64,000 nucleotides of DNA from contig NZ_CAESCM010000011.1 of the NCBI RefSeq assembly GCF_903166585.1, positions 163,076 through 227,075 of the forward strand, written 5' to 3'. Shown piece after piece: positions 27,970 through 36,427 of the stretch. This DNA is from Pedobacter ghigonis. GTDB lineage: Bacteria; Bacteroidota; Bacteroidia; Sphingobacteriales; Sphingobacteriaceae. The position numbers and the translations under genes were made by a program. Each line of letters begins with the position of its first letter. The stretch's first letter is position 1. Below the pieces are notes generated by a model. The model had not been told where the DNA came from. It searched no databases and saw nothing but the letters and a program-made list of their open reading frames with translations.

Positions 27970-28533
27970 TTACCTGCTGCTTACCGTCTCTTTTAAACCA
28001 CCATCTGTTAAACCATTAGTCGAGACAATTTCTTGCAGCAGTTCCTGTTCTTTTGCCAAAAGGTTAATTTTAAAAGTGAGCTCGGTCTGTTTATCCAAAC
28101 CAAAACGTTCACTTTTTTCGAGGCACTGCAATTCGAGTACCGCTAAATAAGCCATTAACCGGGTTCCGGCAGGAGTTTTCATTTTTAAATTGGTAATTAA
28201 GCTCCACAAGTGCTGATTTTTGATATAGTTACTTTGCAGTTCAAGCAGTTTACGGTTTAGTTTTATATACTCAAAACTAACTTTTTCTAAACGCTGCCCC
28301 ATCTTTTTAAGCATAGCTGCCTGCAATTGATCTGCGCTAATGCTTATGGCTGAAGCCGGATCGATGGTCTGCTCTTCCTGTAACAGCAATTCAATTTCAG
28401 CAATTGTGGCTAATTGCCGGCTATTTAAATTACGCAAACCAAGCTCATACAAACTGAAAGTTCCCTTGGGCATTTCTAACAGGCCGGCAAGTTCTGTTTG
28501 CGAAAGCCCTAACTTATCTCTTATGTGTTTCAT
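27970..28533 (-). CDS. XRE-type helix-turn-helix regulator
   Basis: The product (187 residues) begins with a helix-turn-helix (about 4-50): IRDKLGLSQTELAGLLEMPKGTFSLYE. The rest is helical with no recognised ligand domain, perhaps for dimerisation. The upstream region (28,566-28,660) carries repeated GACTACAA/TTGTAGTC units, suggesting autoregulation. The target genes are unclear because no partner gene is in an operon with it; the TlpA-like gene lies 61 bases downstream on the same strand. Confidence 0.82.
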   Translation of the reverse strand: MKHIRDKLGLSQTELAGLLEMPKGTFSLYELGLRNLNSRQLATIAEIELLLQEEQTIDPASAISISADQLQAAMLKKMGQRLEKVSFEYIKLNRKLLELQSNYIKNQHLWSLITNLKMKTPAGTRLMAYLAVLELQCLEKSERFGLDKQTELTFKINLLAKEQELLQEIVSTNGLTDGGLKETVSSR

Positions 28534-28565
28534 ATCGCTTTATATTTTTAACGCCGGAAAAGAAA

Positions 28566-28660
28566 TGTAGACTTTTTTACGAATCACTAAAAAACGACTA
28601 CAAAATTGTAGTCAAAATTATTGTAGTCTTTTTTTCGACTACACTTAAATCGACTACAAC
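28566..28660. promoter_or_regulatory. Cluster of GACTACAA operator-like repeats
   Basis: GACTACAA (28596) and TTGTAGTC (28606) form a dyad with two bases between. TTGTAGTC recurs at 28,621, GACTACA at 28,637 and GACTACAA at 28,652, and a divergent TGTAGAC at 28,566. The cluster lies 33-127 bases upstream of the XRE regulator's start codon, so it is a plausible binding array for that protein. Confidence 0.55.
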
Positions 28661-28720
28661 ATGAAACAAGCGGCAAATGAACGAATGATTGGTTAGCCTG
28701 TTTTTCTTTCACAACAGGGA

Positions 28721-29305
28721 TTAGAATCGAACATCAAAAACACCATCTTTTATTACTATTGAATCCTGCAGGTTCTTAACATTATACAAAGTTCCGCTTA
28801 TTTTACCGCCAACAAAAGGCACACCACTATCCTTAGGTTTTTCGTATCTGGTAATTTGTACTTTGAATGGTGGTTTTGTTTCGTTGGTAGTATATACTTT
28901 TGAATCGGCCATGCCCAAATTAGTAACGATGTATATACCGCTTGCAAAACTTTGTTTGAAAGGATCATTTTCCGATAACTTGTATTCCTTTTTTTCTATA
29001 TCGAAAATCCGGAACTGAAGCTTTGAATCAAAGGTAGTATTCAAAAATGTTTTGGGTACAATTACATTTACCGTGTACATCTCTTTTTGTGTGCCATCCC
29101 CATAACCAATACCTGTCCAGCTTCCACTAAATTTATCTCTGTTTTTATCAATCGAACCTTTTATCTCCAGATTTTGCCCGGCAATTTGTACGTTAATAAA
29201 CTGCACATAGGGTTCTTTAACGGGTGCCTCCGTTTTTTGTTTCTTACAGGAGAAAAGTAACATGACCACCAATAGGGTAAAAAAGAATCGCGAAAATAAT
29301 TTCAT
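28721..29305 (-). CDS. Hypothetical lipoprotein, 194 residues
   Basis: The N-terminus is a lipoprotein signal (LLFSCKKQ). The mature region is beta-rich with alternating charge and hydrophobic residues but no known domain that I can name. It could be a surface-exposed or periplasmic accessory lipoprotein. It is divergent from the DUF3472-type gene across a long regulatory gap holding two LacI-type boxes, and the boxes could regulate either gene. Confidence 0.65.
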   Translation of the reverse strand: MKLFSRFFFTLLVVMLLFSCKKQKTEAPVKEPYVQFINVQIAGQNLEIKGSIDKNRDKFSGSWTGIGYGDGTQKEMYTVNVIVPKTFLNTTFDSKLQFRIFDIEKKEYKLSENDPFKQSFASGIYIVTNLGMADSKVYTTNETKPPFKVQITRYEKPKDSGVPFVGGKISGTLYNVKNLQDSIVIKDGVFDVRF

Positions 29306-29903
29306 AGAAGCAAACTACATTTGTTATTGAAAGATTGTATAAATCGCCTATTGCACCAAAAAACAATGATCAATAAGCTTAATCAAAGTTAAAATAATAA
29401 TTAACTAATAAAATAGTGGATAATTAACATTTCTTCACACAAACGTTTGTCCACAATTAAAAATTACGCTAAAAAAATCAACTAAATTTTTATTAATCAA
29501 CTGATTTTCAATGTTATTTAAGACCACTCAACATTTCACTTCGATTTTATCCTATTTAAAACTACAACCGCAATAAAATTTGCACTATAAAAATATGTAG
29601 TTGTATTTGTTTAAAAATATAAGTTGTAAACAGGCAAACGTTTGCGCTTAGAAACTTATTTTTTTTCTGCCGGCAGTGGTTAACTTGACTTTCGGTTAGC
29701 AGCAATAAGCTCCTTTTATTGCGCTACAATCTACAAAGTGGGTTAGCGGCTAAGTTATAGCAATCTTAATTGTCTGTACACAGGCAAGGTATTTCCAGTT
29801 GAAGAATGGGGCTAGGTTAAGCAAAATAATCTCTTGTTTTTACAAGACGATTGGATAAGTGCAACTTAATTAATAAACCATATACTAACCAAAATCACAA
29901 AAA
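29306..29903. promoter_or_regulatory. Long divergent intergenic region with two LacI-type boxes
   Basis: Nearly 600 bases between divergent lipoprotein genes without an open frame I trust. Two perfect 12-base palindromes, ACAAACGTTTGT (29439-29450) and GCAAACGTTTGC (29634-29645), share the CAAACGTTTG core typical of LacI/GalR operators. They lie 195 bases apart, a distance that could allow looping. No LacI-type gene is in the window. Confidence 0.55.
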
Positions 29904-31208
29904 ATGAAAAAAACAGCTTCATTTGCCACAAGCATGCTATTATTGCTTGTACTTTTCTCCTGTAAGAAAACAGAAACTTTACAGGACACAGTTCCCTCAG
30001 AAATTAAAAACAACATTGCAGTTACCGAAAGCTTAGGCGGCACCTCGTTAAACGTAGGTTTAGGTGGTAACGCTTATACTGCCGGCACCGGCGGATTAAT
30101 TAATGATACGGGCCTGCACAACTGGACCTCGGCCAGTACCATTACCAGTGTTTGGTTTCGTTTAGGCCTTACCGGCAATTTAACTGTTGCCGTAAAGGGC
30201 ACTGTACCTTCGGGCAGCAGCAATATTAAAGTAACCATTAACGGAACTGTATTTAATAAAACCATTACCGGTACAACGGCTACCACAACTAATATTGGTA
30301 CGGTAAACATTACAGCAGCCGGTTATGTACGGGTAGATATTCAAGGCGTTAGTAAAACAGGCAGCTATTTTGGCGATATTTCTGACCTTGTAATCAGCGG
30401 ACCGGTAGTTGCATCGAACGTGCAATATGCCAACACGGTTGCAGATTATTACTGGTCGCGAAGAGGCCCGTCGTGCCACTTAAATTACACTGTACCATCG
30501 GGTACCGAATGGTTTTACAGCGAACTGAATGTTCCGAGCGGACAGGATAAAATAGGTTCTTACTTTATGGCCGATGGTTTTAGCGGCGGCTATTTTGGTA
30601 TGCAGGTAAACTCGGCTACTGAGAGAAGGATTTTATTTTCGGTTTGGGATCCATCAACTGGTTCGACTTCCCTGGTAAGAAAAGGAACCGGTGTAACCAC
30701 CAATGGTTTTGGCGGCGAAGGCACAGGCGGCCAATCGTACATGTTGTTTAACTGGGTTGCCGGTACAACTTATAAATTCTTACTGCAAGGCAAACCTGAT
30801 GGTGCTGGCGGCTCTGATTACACGGCCTGGTTTTATGCGCCCGAAAATGGCGTTTGGAAAGTTCTGGCACAATGGAAACGTCCGAATACTACAGCTTACT
30901 TAACCGGTGTATATTCGTTTATCGAAAACTTTAATCCCGATCAGGGCTATTTACAAAGAAGCTGTAATTATGGCAACCAATGGTACAAAACCAGTGCAGG
31001 TAGCTGGACAGAGGTTACCAATGCCAGTTTCAGTTATGATGCCACTGCATCGGCAGAGCAGCGAATGGATTACCAGGGTGGTGTAACCGGCAATAGTTTT
31101 TACCTTAAAAACGGTGGATTCTTTGCTACCTATACCAGTTATGGCACCGCTTTAAGCAGAACAGCAACGGGAACAGCACCAAGCGTTAATTTAACCACAT
31201 TACCATAA
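29904..31208 (+). CDS. DUF5077/DUF3472 surface lipoprotein
   Basis: The product (434 residues) starts with a lipoprotein signal (LFSCKKT). The first half has a DUF5077-like Gly/Thr-rich beta domain, and the second half is a DUF3472 domain, with YYWSRRGPSCHLNY and YFGMQVNSATERRILFSVWDP. Proteins of this type occur in polysaccharide-related loci and may bind sugars, but the biochemical role is unknown. A 10-bp stem follows the stop before the endonuclease-fold gene, so the two probably share a transcript. The upstream gap carries LacI-type boxes. Confidence 0.8.
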   Translation: MKKTASFATSMLLLLVLFSCKKTETLQDTVPSEIKNNIAVTESLGGTSLNVGLGGNAYTAGTGGLINDTGLHNWTSASTITSVWFRLGLTGNLTVAVKGTVPSGSSNIKVTINGTVFNKTITGTTATTTNIGTVNITAAGYVRVDIQGVSKTGSYFGDISDLVISGPVVASNVQYANTVADYYWSRRGPSCHLNYTVPSGTEWFYSELNVPSGQDKIGSYFMADGFSGGYFGMQVNSATERRILFSVWDPSTGSTSLVRKGTGVTTNGFGGEGTGGQSYMLFNWVAGTTYKFLLQGKPDGAGGSDYTAWFYAPENGVWKVLAQWKRPNTTAYLTGVYSFIENFNPDQGYLQRSCNYGNQWYKTSAGSWTEVTNASFSYDATASAEQRMDYQGGVTGNSFYLKNGGFFATYTSYGTALSRTATGTAPSVNLTTLP

Positions 31209-31215
31209 CTCATCA

Positions 31216-31249
31216 TATCCCAGGCATCTGCTATCAGGGGCCTGGGATA
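31216..31249 (+). terminator. Intercistronic hairpin without T-tract
   Basis: TATCCCAGGC (31216-31225) pairs perfectly with GCCTGGGATA (31240-31249). It lies between the DUF3472 and endonuclease-fold genes. Lacking a T-tract, it more likely stabilises the upstream message or attenuates than fully terminates. Confidence 0.5.
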
Positions 31250-31269
31250 ACTTATCTAAACAAAAAACT

Positions 31270-32667
31270 ATGAAAAATAACTACTGGGTTATCTGCTTAA
31301 CCGGTTTTCTTTTTATGAGCTGCAAAAAAGAACAATCGTTAATTGCAGCAAACAACACCACCTCACTTAAACCCAAAATGCTCGAGGCTACTGCTACCTC
31401 AACCCCAATTAAGCTAAAAGTTTTGCAACTTAATGTTTGGCAAGAGGGTACAAAAGTAACAGGCGGCTTTAATGGCATTGTAGATGCGATTGTTCAATCG
31501 GGGGCCGATATTGTTACCTTAAGTGAGGTACGCAATTACAACAATACAAATTTCAGCGCCAGGATTGTGGCGGCATTGCAGCAAAAAAACCTCACATTTT
31601 ATTCGTTTAAAGATAACAATGTGGGTATCCTATCCCGATATCCGATCGCTTCATTTAAAGCGGGGATGTATAGCAATGCCTTTGATAAAGCCATTGTTAA
31701 GCTCAACGTGAATACAACAGTGGCGGTATATTCGGCGCATTTAGATTATTTAAATTATGCCTGTTACCTGCCAAGGGGTTATGATGGTAACAGCTTTCAA
31801 AAAATAAGCCAGCCCGTTACAGATGTGAATGCTGTTTTGGCTTCGAACTTACAATCGAGCAGAGATGAAGAAATAAATGCCTTTATTAACGATGCAAAAC
31901 TGGAAAGGGACAGCGGCAGAATTGTGATACTGGGTGGAGATTTTAACGAGCCTTCGCATTTAGATTGGGTTGATGCGCAAAAAAACCTTTTCGATCATCA
32001 TGGTACCATTGTGCCCTGGCAAGGTAGCGTGGCTTTGTATGCCAAAGGATATAAAGATTCGTACCGGATTAAAAATCCGAATCCTGTACTCGCCCCCGGC
32101 TTTACCTGGGCAGCCTTTAACACCAGCGCCAGCTTATCATCGCTTGTTTGGGCACCGGATGCTGATGAAAGAGACCGTATAGATTATATTTACTATGCCG
32201 ATAACAGCAATAGGGTAAGTGTTGATGAATCGATTGTATTTGGCCCTTCTGGCTCTATTGTTCGTGGTCAGGGCTATGAAGATGCCACTTACACCAATCC
32301 TTTTGTTATTCCAACCGGAACATGGCCTTCTGATCATAAGGGGGTGATCACCACTTTTTCGATCACCACAGTACAGCCAACTGTTGGGGTAAATAAAACC
32401 GCCTATTTAACGGGAGAAACGATTACGGTAAATTTTGCAAACGGCTCTACCGATGCGCAGGCCTGGGTTGGTATTTATCAAAGTGGCAAGGTGCCGGGCA
32501 CCAGTAACTATGCCAGCGCCTGGAAATATACCAATGGTGTTGCCACTGGGAGCACAACACTAACTTTACCAGCCAATAGCCCTTCGGGCACTTATTTTGT
32601 GGCTTATTTTAAAGATAATGGTTACGTTGAAATAGCGCCAAGAGTTTCTTTTACTTATGGTAATTAG
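31270..32667 (+). CDS. Endonuclease/exonuclease/phosphatase-fold lipoprotein
   Basis: The product (465 residues) has a lipoprotein signal (FLFMSCKKEQ). The central domain (about 45-365) is an endonuclease/exonuclease/phosphatase fold with QLNVWQEG, the catalytic Glu in SEVRN, GGDFNEPSHLDW and the terminal SDHKG. The last 95 residues form an Ig-like beta domain with TVNFANGS and GTYFVAY. Secreted members are usually phosphodiesterases acting on lipid or nucleic-acid phosphoesters; the substrate is not deducible. It is 61 bases downstream of the DUF3472 gene. Confidence 0.85.
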   Translation: MKNNYWVICLTGFLFMSCKKEQSLIAANNTTSLKPKMLEATATSTPIKLKVLQLNVWQEGTKVTGGFNGIVDAIVQSGADIVTLSEVRNYNNTNFSARIVAALQQKNLTFYSFKDNNVGILSRYPIASFKAGMYSNAFDKAIVKLNVNTTVAVYSAHLDYLNYACYLPRGYDGNSFQKISQPVTDVNAVLASNLQSSRDEEINAFINDAKLERDSGRIVILGGDFNEPSHLDWVDAQKNLFDHHGTIVPWQGSVALYAKGYKDSYRIKNPNPVLAPGFTWAAFNTSASLSSLVWAPDADERDRIDYIYYADNSNRVSVDESIVFGPSGSIVRGQGYEDATYTNPFVIPTGTWPSDHKGVITTFSITTVQPTVGVNKTAYLTGETITVNFANGSTDAQAWVGIYQSGKVPGTSNYASAWKYTNGVATGSTTLTLPANSPSGTYFVAYFKDNGYVEIAPRVSFTYGN

Positions 32668-32691
32668 AAATTGGCTAAATTAATAATGACA

Positions 32692-32763
32692 GAATGATTG
32701 AGTTTTGAATGAAGGAACAGGCATCATGCTATAAACATCCACTCATTCAAAACTCAATCATTC
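32692..32763. repeat. Hairpin repeat with 21-base arms, copy 1
   Basis: The arms at 32692-32712 and 32743-32763 are perfect inverse complements of 21 bases separated by 30 bases. It lies just after the stop of the endonuclease-fold gene. A near-identical copy is at 33,017, and the two copies bracket the type-A repeat between them. Confidence 0.85.
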
Positions 32764-32835
32764 AAAATTTAACTAGAAGTTACCCAATATAGATGAACGA
32801 AAGTTGTTCTGCTACCTGTCGCGATCAATTGAGAG

Positions 32836-32994
32836 GCTACCATTAACATGCCCGATAGAAGATTCGTCATCTCGACTGAAGCGCAGCGAAATGGAGAGAT
32901 CTTTAAATAGATTTCTCGACTACGTTGCACTCCGCTCGAAATGACGACTCCGAAGGGGCTGTCACTAATATTGATTTTATGAAATAAATTAACC
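32836..32994. repeat. Intergenic repeat with both flanks, type-A core
   Basis: This copy has the 5' flank (CTACCATTAACATGCCCGAT at 32838), the core beginning CGTCATCTCGACTGAAGCGC (32865), its inverse ending CTCGAAATGACGAC, and the 3' flank ending AAATAAATTAACC. It is the most complete plus-strand example of this family. Confidence 0.85.
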
Positions 32995-33016
32995 ATCAGA
33001 ATGACAAACTATATAA

Positions 33017-33088
33017 GAATGATTGAATTTTGAATGAAGAAACAGGCATCATGCTATAAACATTCACTCATCCAAAATTCACTCATTC
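33017..33088. repeat. Hairpin repeat with 21-base arms, copy 2
   Basis: The left arm (33017-33037) and right arm (33068-33088) pair with two mismatches. The segment AACAGGCATCATGCTATAAA in the loop is the same as in copy 1 at 32,692. Further CATTCA-type units follow up to 33,127. Confidence 0.85.
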
Positions 33089-33125
33089 AATTATTCAATC
33101 ATTCAAAACTCACTCATTCAACATT

Positions 33126-34007
33126 TCAATCCTTACCATTAATCTTCTCGTTGTATTCTTTTTGCAAATCGGCCAATGTTTGATCGTAACCTTTTCTATC
33201 GATAAATGCAGCTGGATTATAGGCATCGCCTGGCTGGTGTTTGGTGTGCAGGTTAAACTGACTGGCGTGAGATGATAACCAGATATCGAACGAAAGCTTT
33301 TTCATGGCACCAAGTGTATAGGCATAATCTTTTGCTATTTCCGGATATGCACTGATCTGATCAAACCTTTCGTGGGTTACAATGGTTGGCATATTGGCAA
33401 TTAGCACGCGGTATGTTTTTTTCCCGTCTTTAACATTAAACAAAAAACTGCACGAACCTTTGGTATGGCCGGGGTGGTGTAACAGCACCAAAGCCATATT
33501 ACCCAATTTAACCGAATCGCCATTTTTTAAAAGCCGGTCGGCCTTTAACGGAGCGTAAGAACTTACTTTTCCGCCAAGCGCATAATCGGTACGACCTCCA
33601 CTCGCCAGTACACCGGCATCTTTTGCATCGATAACTAGTTTAGCCCCCGTTTGTTTTTTAATGGCACCCATAGCACCCATGTGGTCGAAATGCGCCTGTG
33701 TTGTAGAAAGTATTTTAATATCGGCAAACTTAAAACCCAATGCTTCTACGTTAGCTTTAATCTGACTGGCCGAATTGGCCAAGCCGGTATTAATGAGGAT
33801 ATGCCCTTTAGGCGTAGTAATGAGATAGCAGGCCAGATCGTAAGTACCTACATAGTACAGGTTACCTGCAATGCGAAAAGGTTGGTAAGGTTTAGACCAT
33901 TCTGCCGGGTTATTGGCAGGCTCTACCACTTGCTGGGCCGAAATAATGGTATTGAATAATAGCACGTTGAGCGCAATCAAAATTGTTTTTATAGATATCT
34001 TTAGCAT
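33126..34007 (-). CDS. Subclass B3 metallo-beta-lactamase, GOB-like
   Basis: From the ATG at 34007 the product is 293 residues with a signal peptide ending near IISAQQ; the ATG at 34043 would place a polar leader before it. The metal site is Gln104, His106, Asp108 and His109 in TTQAHFDHMG, His181 in HHPGHTKGS and His247 in SSHASQF. Gln in place of the first His (Q116 in BBL numbering) is the mark of GOB-type B3 enzymes. This fits a periplasmic carbapenem-hydrolysing beta-lactamase of the resident (chromosomal) kind known in Pedobacter. No mobile element is adjacent, only intergenic repeats. Confidence 0.9.
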   Translation of the reverse strand: MLKISIKTILIALNVLLFNTIISAQQVVEPANNPAEWSKPYQPFRIAGNLYYVGTYDLACYLITTPKGHILINTGLANSASQIKANVEALGFKFADIKILSTTQAHFDHMGAMGAIKKQTGAKLVIDAKDAGVLASGGRTDYALGGKVSSYAPLKADRLLKNGDSVKLGNMALVLLHHPGHTKGSCSFLFNVKDGKKTYRVLIANMPTIVTHERFDQISAYPEIAKDYAYTLGAMKKLSFDIWLSSHASQFNLHTKHQPGDAYNPAAFIDRKGYDQTLADLQKEYNEKINGKD

Positions 34008-34076
34008 ATACAAAGATTTAAAATCTACATGGAATTGCGGCACTTTTATCGGTATTTTTTGTTCAGAAACTAAAAA

Positions 34077-34099
34077 ACCGCTTTACTAAAGCGGTCTTT
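34077..34099 (-). terminator. Terminator of the DUF2004-like gene
   Basis: ACCGCTTT (34077-34084) pairs with AAAGCGGT (34088-34095) around a three-base loop. On the minus strand the stem is followed by a T-tract of six. It lies between the DUF2004-like gene and the beta-lactamase gene, which are on the same strand, so the lactamase should have its own promoter. Confidence 0.8.
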
Positions 34100-34158
34100 A
34101 AAGTCTTGTATTTAAATATTTTCTTTAACTGGTTATGCTATCAGATAGCATCGCTATC

Positions 34159-34641
34159 CTAGCTTTCCATCGTGATGTAATTAAGCTCCTGATCTCCTGT
34201 CGTATTTACAACTAAAACATATTGTGAAATTTCAGAATCTAGCCCAAAATCTGCAACCGTAAAATTATCGTCTTCATCAGGATAGAAGCCAATCCTCCTT
34301 AAGGATACAACCGATAGCAACTGTTCTGGTTTGTTTAGTTTCTGATCTGTTGTTGAAAGAAGTGAGTCTAATTCTTCGTCCAATTCATCCAGGTGGAAAT
34401 CCAAATATTCCTGCACGTCAGTTCCTGTCTTAAAATCCTCTTGAATGAAATGATTTAGCTTCTCAACAAAATCGGGCAACTCCGCTAATATGTTGTTAAC
34501 GGTTAATAAACGATTTTCGTCAATTGTATTGCTTTCAAAGTTTATATCCAACTGTATCTGGCGTCCTCCAAATTCAATATTGGTTGAATAATAATCTTCG
34601 AGTGCATCGGGTTTTAATTCTTCAAAATAGCGCAATTTCAT
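34159..34641 (-). CDS. DUF2004-like acidic cytoplasmic protein
   Basis: The product (160 residues) is acidic and has no signal peptide. The opening RYFEELKPDALEDYYSTNIE and the middle FHLDELDEEL, together with LRRIGFYPDEDDNFTVADFG, resemble the DUF2004 family, of unknown function. Members are sometimes found next to polymorphic-toxin immunity genes, but no toxin is present here. It is monocistronic, with a terminator downstream. Confidence 0.65.
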   Translation of the reverse strand: MKLRYFEELKPDALEDYYSTNIEFGGRQIQLDINFESNTIDENRLLTVNNILAELPDFVEKLNHFIQEDFKTGTDVQEYLDFHLDELDEELDSLLSTTDQKLNKPEQLLSVVSLRRIGFYPDEDDNFTVADFGLDSEISQYVLVVNTTGDQELNYITMES

Positions 34642-34680
34642 TTTACAATAGTTTTTTAGTGGAAGTTATAGTGACAACAA

Positions 34681-36129
34681 TTACATTTCGTTCTTAGCTG
34701 TAAAGATAACCTTCTGCCCTGTTGCCTTCAAAATAAAATCGGTAATGGGTGTCGGATTTGGTAAACTATGCGGATGGTGGTTAACATTGGGCTTATGGAT
34801 TACTTTAATATCCCCTCCGTTTTCTTTCACTATTTTTTCGAATGGCGTAGTGTTTTCAGCAATGGGTACTACATCATCTACATCGCCAACTACATGCAGC
34901 ATCGGGAAGCCGAACCGGGCAATTTTCGCGGCATGATCTAAAGGACTTTTATTAAAACGATTGGCTTCCTCATCATTCAGCTGGTAATCCTTTTTAAAAA
35001 TCTCCCAGTCTGATTTACTTCCGGGACCTTTGCCTTTACCGCCGGGCCAGCTTTTTAAATCGAGCACAGGTGCATCTGCATAAATACAAGCCACTTTATC
35101 CGGATTGGCCAATGCCCAGTTGTACACATAAACACCTCCACGGCTCATGCCTTCTAAAGCTACTTTTTTGTTCAAGCCGCCCTGCCGCATCAGTGCATAA
35201 AAGCTGTTCCACAAGGTGATGGCTTCGCTATTGCCAAAAAGCTCGGCTACGTCACAGTAAACTACATGAAAACCACGTTCGAGCAGCGATACATCGGCCT
35301 GAGGTTCGTGTCCCCAGAAACGTGCGCGCCACACCCATGGCCGCCCTTTTGCTACTACTCTGGGTTTAACCACTTTACAATCGCGGCCATTAAATTTAAA
35401 GTTAGCGCATTCAAAACCGTAAAAACCGGTGATGTTCTTTTCTGCCTTTATTTTAGTATAAATGTCGAAATTTTCTGTTCCTTTTTGTGTTATGGTTTCG
35501 TATAAACGTGATGCAATAATGGCTGCTCCTGCTGATGATGGATGAATTTTATCGGGAAACAGTTCTTCTTTATCTACAAACAGGGGATGGAGATTAATAA
35601 GCTCCAGTTTTTCGTTAAAAGCCACCTGCTGTATCATTGGAATAATGCGGTTTACTAATACGTGATCGGAAATAGAACTGGTATCGGCGTTAAATGTAGA
35701 TACCGGGGCAACTAAAATAATACGTGGTTTACTGGATAGCTCCTTAAAACTGTTAATCAGGTCTTTATAGGTGCTTTCAAACTCCTGATACCGGTTTCTA
35801 TTTGCACCTTTACTATCGTTAGTACCCAATTTGATCAACACAATATTGGGCTCGCTTTTTAGGGCATCGGCATAAGCCTTTGTTTTCCAATAACTATTGG
35901 CAGTGTTTTTTAACAAGGTGGCACCGCTATGACCAAAATTCAATACCTGATACTTACTGCCCAACATGCCTTGCAGTTGCGCCGGGTAACTGTCTTTTTC
36001 GCGGTTAGCGAGGCCCATTCCATAGGTAATACTGTTCCCAATACAGGCTACTTTAATTTTTTGTTGAGCGTTAAGGGAGAAAGAGATTCCCCATAATATC
36101 AGGGTAATGAAGATGGGCTTTATGCGCAT
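34681..36129 (-). CDS. Secreted SGNH-hydrolase/alpha-beta-hydrolase fusion
   Basis: The product (482 residues) has a signal peptide (cleavage near SLNAQQ). The N-terminal SGNH domain has Ser33 in CIGNSITYG, Gly in FGHSGA, Asn104 in GTND and Asp193/His196 in DKIHPS, the four SGNH blocks of carbohydrate esterases. The C-terminal half is an alpha/beta hydrolase with nucleophile Ser329 in GMSRGG, an acid in GDVDDVVP and a His in the region NHHPHS. Two esterase folds in one chain suggest sequential removal of acyl groups, probably from a polysaccharide. It lies beside the GH95/MFS pair but not in its operon. Confidence 0.85.
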   Translation of the reverse strand: MRIKPIFITLILWGISFSLNAQQKIKVACIGNSITYGMGLANREKDSYPAQLQGMLGSKYQVLNFGHSGATLLKNTANSYWKTKAYADALKSEPNIVLIKLGTNDSKGANRNRYQEFESTYKDLINSFKELSSKPRIILVAPVSTFNADTSSISDHVLVNRIIPMIQQVAFNEKLELINLHPLFVDKEELFPDKIHPSSAGAAIIASRLYETITQKGTENFDIYTKIKAEKNITGFYGFECANFKFNGRDCKVVKPRVVAKGRPWVWRARFWGHEPQADVSLLERGFHVVYCDVAELFGNSEAITLWNSFYALMRQGGLNKKVALEGMSRGGVYVYNWALANPDKVACIYADAPVLDLKSWPGGKGKGPGSKSDWEIFKKDYQLNDEEANRFNKSPLDHAAKIARFGFPMLHVVGDVDDVVPIAENTTPFEKIVKENGGDIKVIHKPNVNHHPHSLPNPTPITDFILKATGQKVIFTAKNEM

Positions 36130-36300
36130 AGCGGTGTTATGGTGTTTGTGATTTTATTGCCTTTTTCTAATATGATTCGACTTGCCGGAGTGCGCTTTTT
36201 AATAGCACCTGTATAGAGATTGTCATACACTGGAAATCTATCACACTGAGCCGGTCAAAGCGTTAAAATGCCTTTTAAAGGTGTTAAGGCAGGTCCTTCG

Positions 36301-36416
36301 ACAGGCTACTATTGATAAACCCAATAGAAGAATCGTCATTGCGAGGAACGAAGCAATCTTAATGCGCTCGCTATGTAGCGATCGTTGTAAGATTGCCTGC
36401 CTGCCCGCAATGACGA
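36301..36416. repeat. Intergenic repeat with type-B core
   Basis: The 5' flank CTACTATTGATAAACCCAAT (36306) leads into CGTCATTGCGAGGAACGAAG (36334), an imperfect hairpin with ATGTAGCGATCG near its tip, and ends in CGCAATGACGA (36406). It shares its 5' flank with the type-A copies. It lies between the SGNH and MFS genes. A separate ACTGAGCCGGTC/CTTCGACAGGCT dyad precedes it. Confidence 0.75.
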
Positions 36417-36427
36417 ATTAAACAACC

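Noticed and set aside
28660..28695. Eleven-codon frame after the GACTACAA boxes
   Set aside because: Too short, with no ribosome-site or conservation support.
29439..29460. Possible DnaA box near TTGTCCACA
   Set aside because: Single mismatched site with no cluster or origin context; the palindrome fits a LacI operator better.
32769..32996. 75-codon minus-strand frame over the type-A repeat
   Set aside because: It follows the repeat sequence; a similar frame is produced at 18,525 and 18,557 by the same element.
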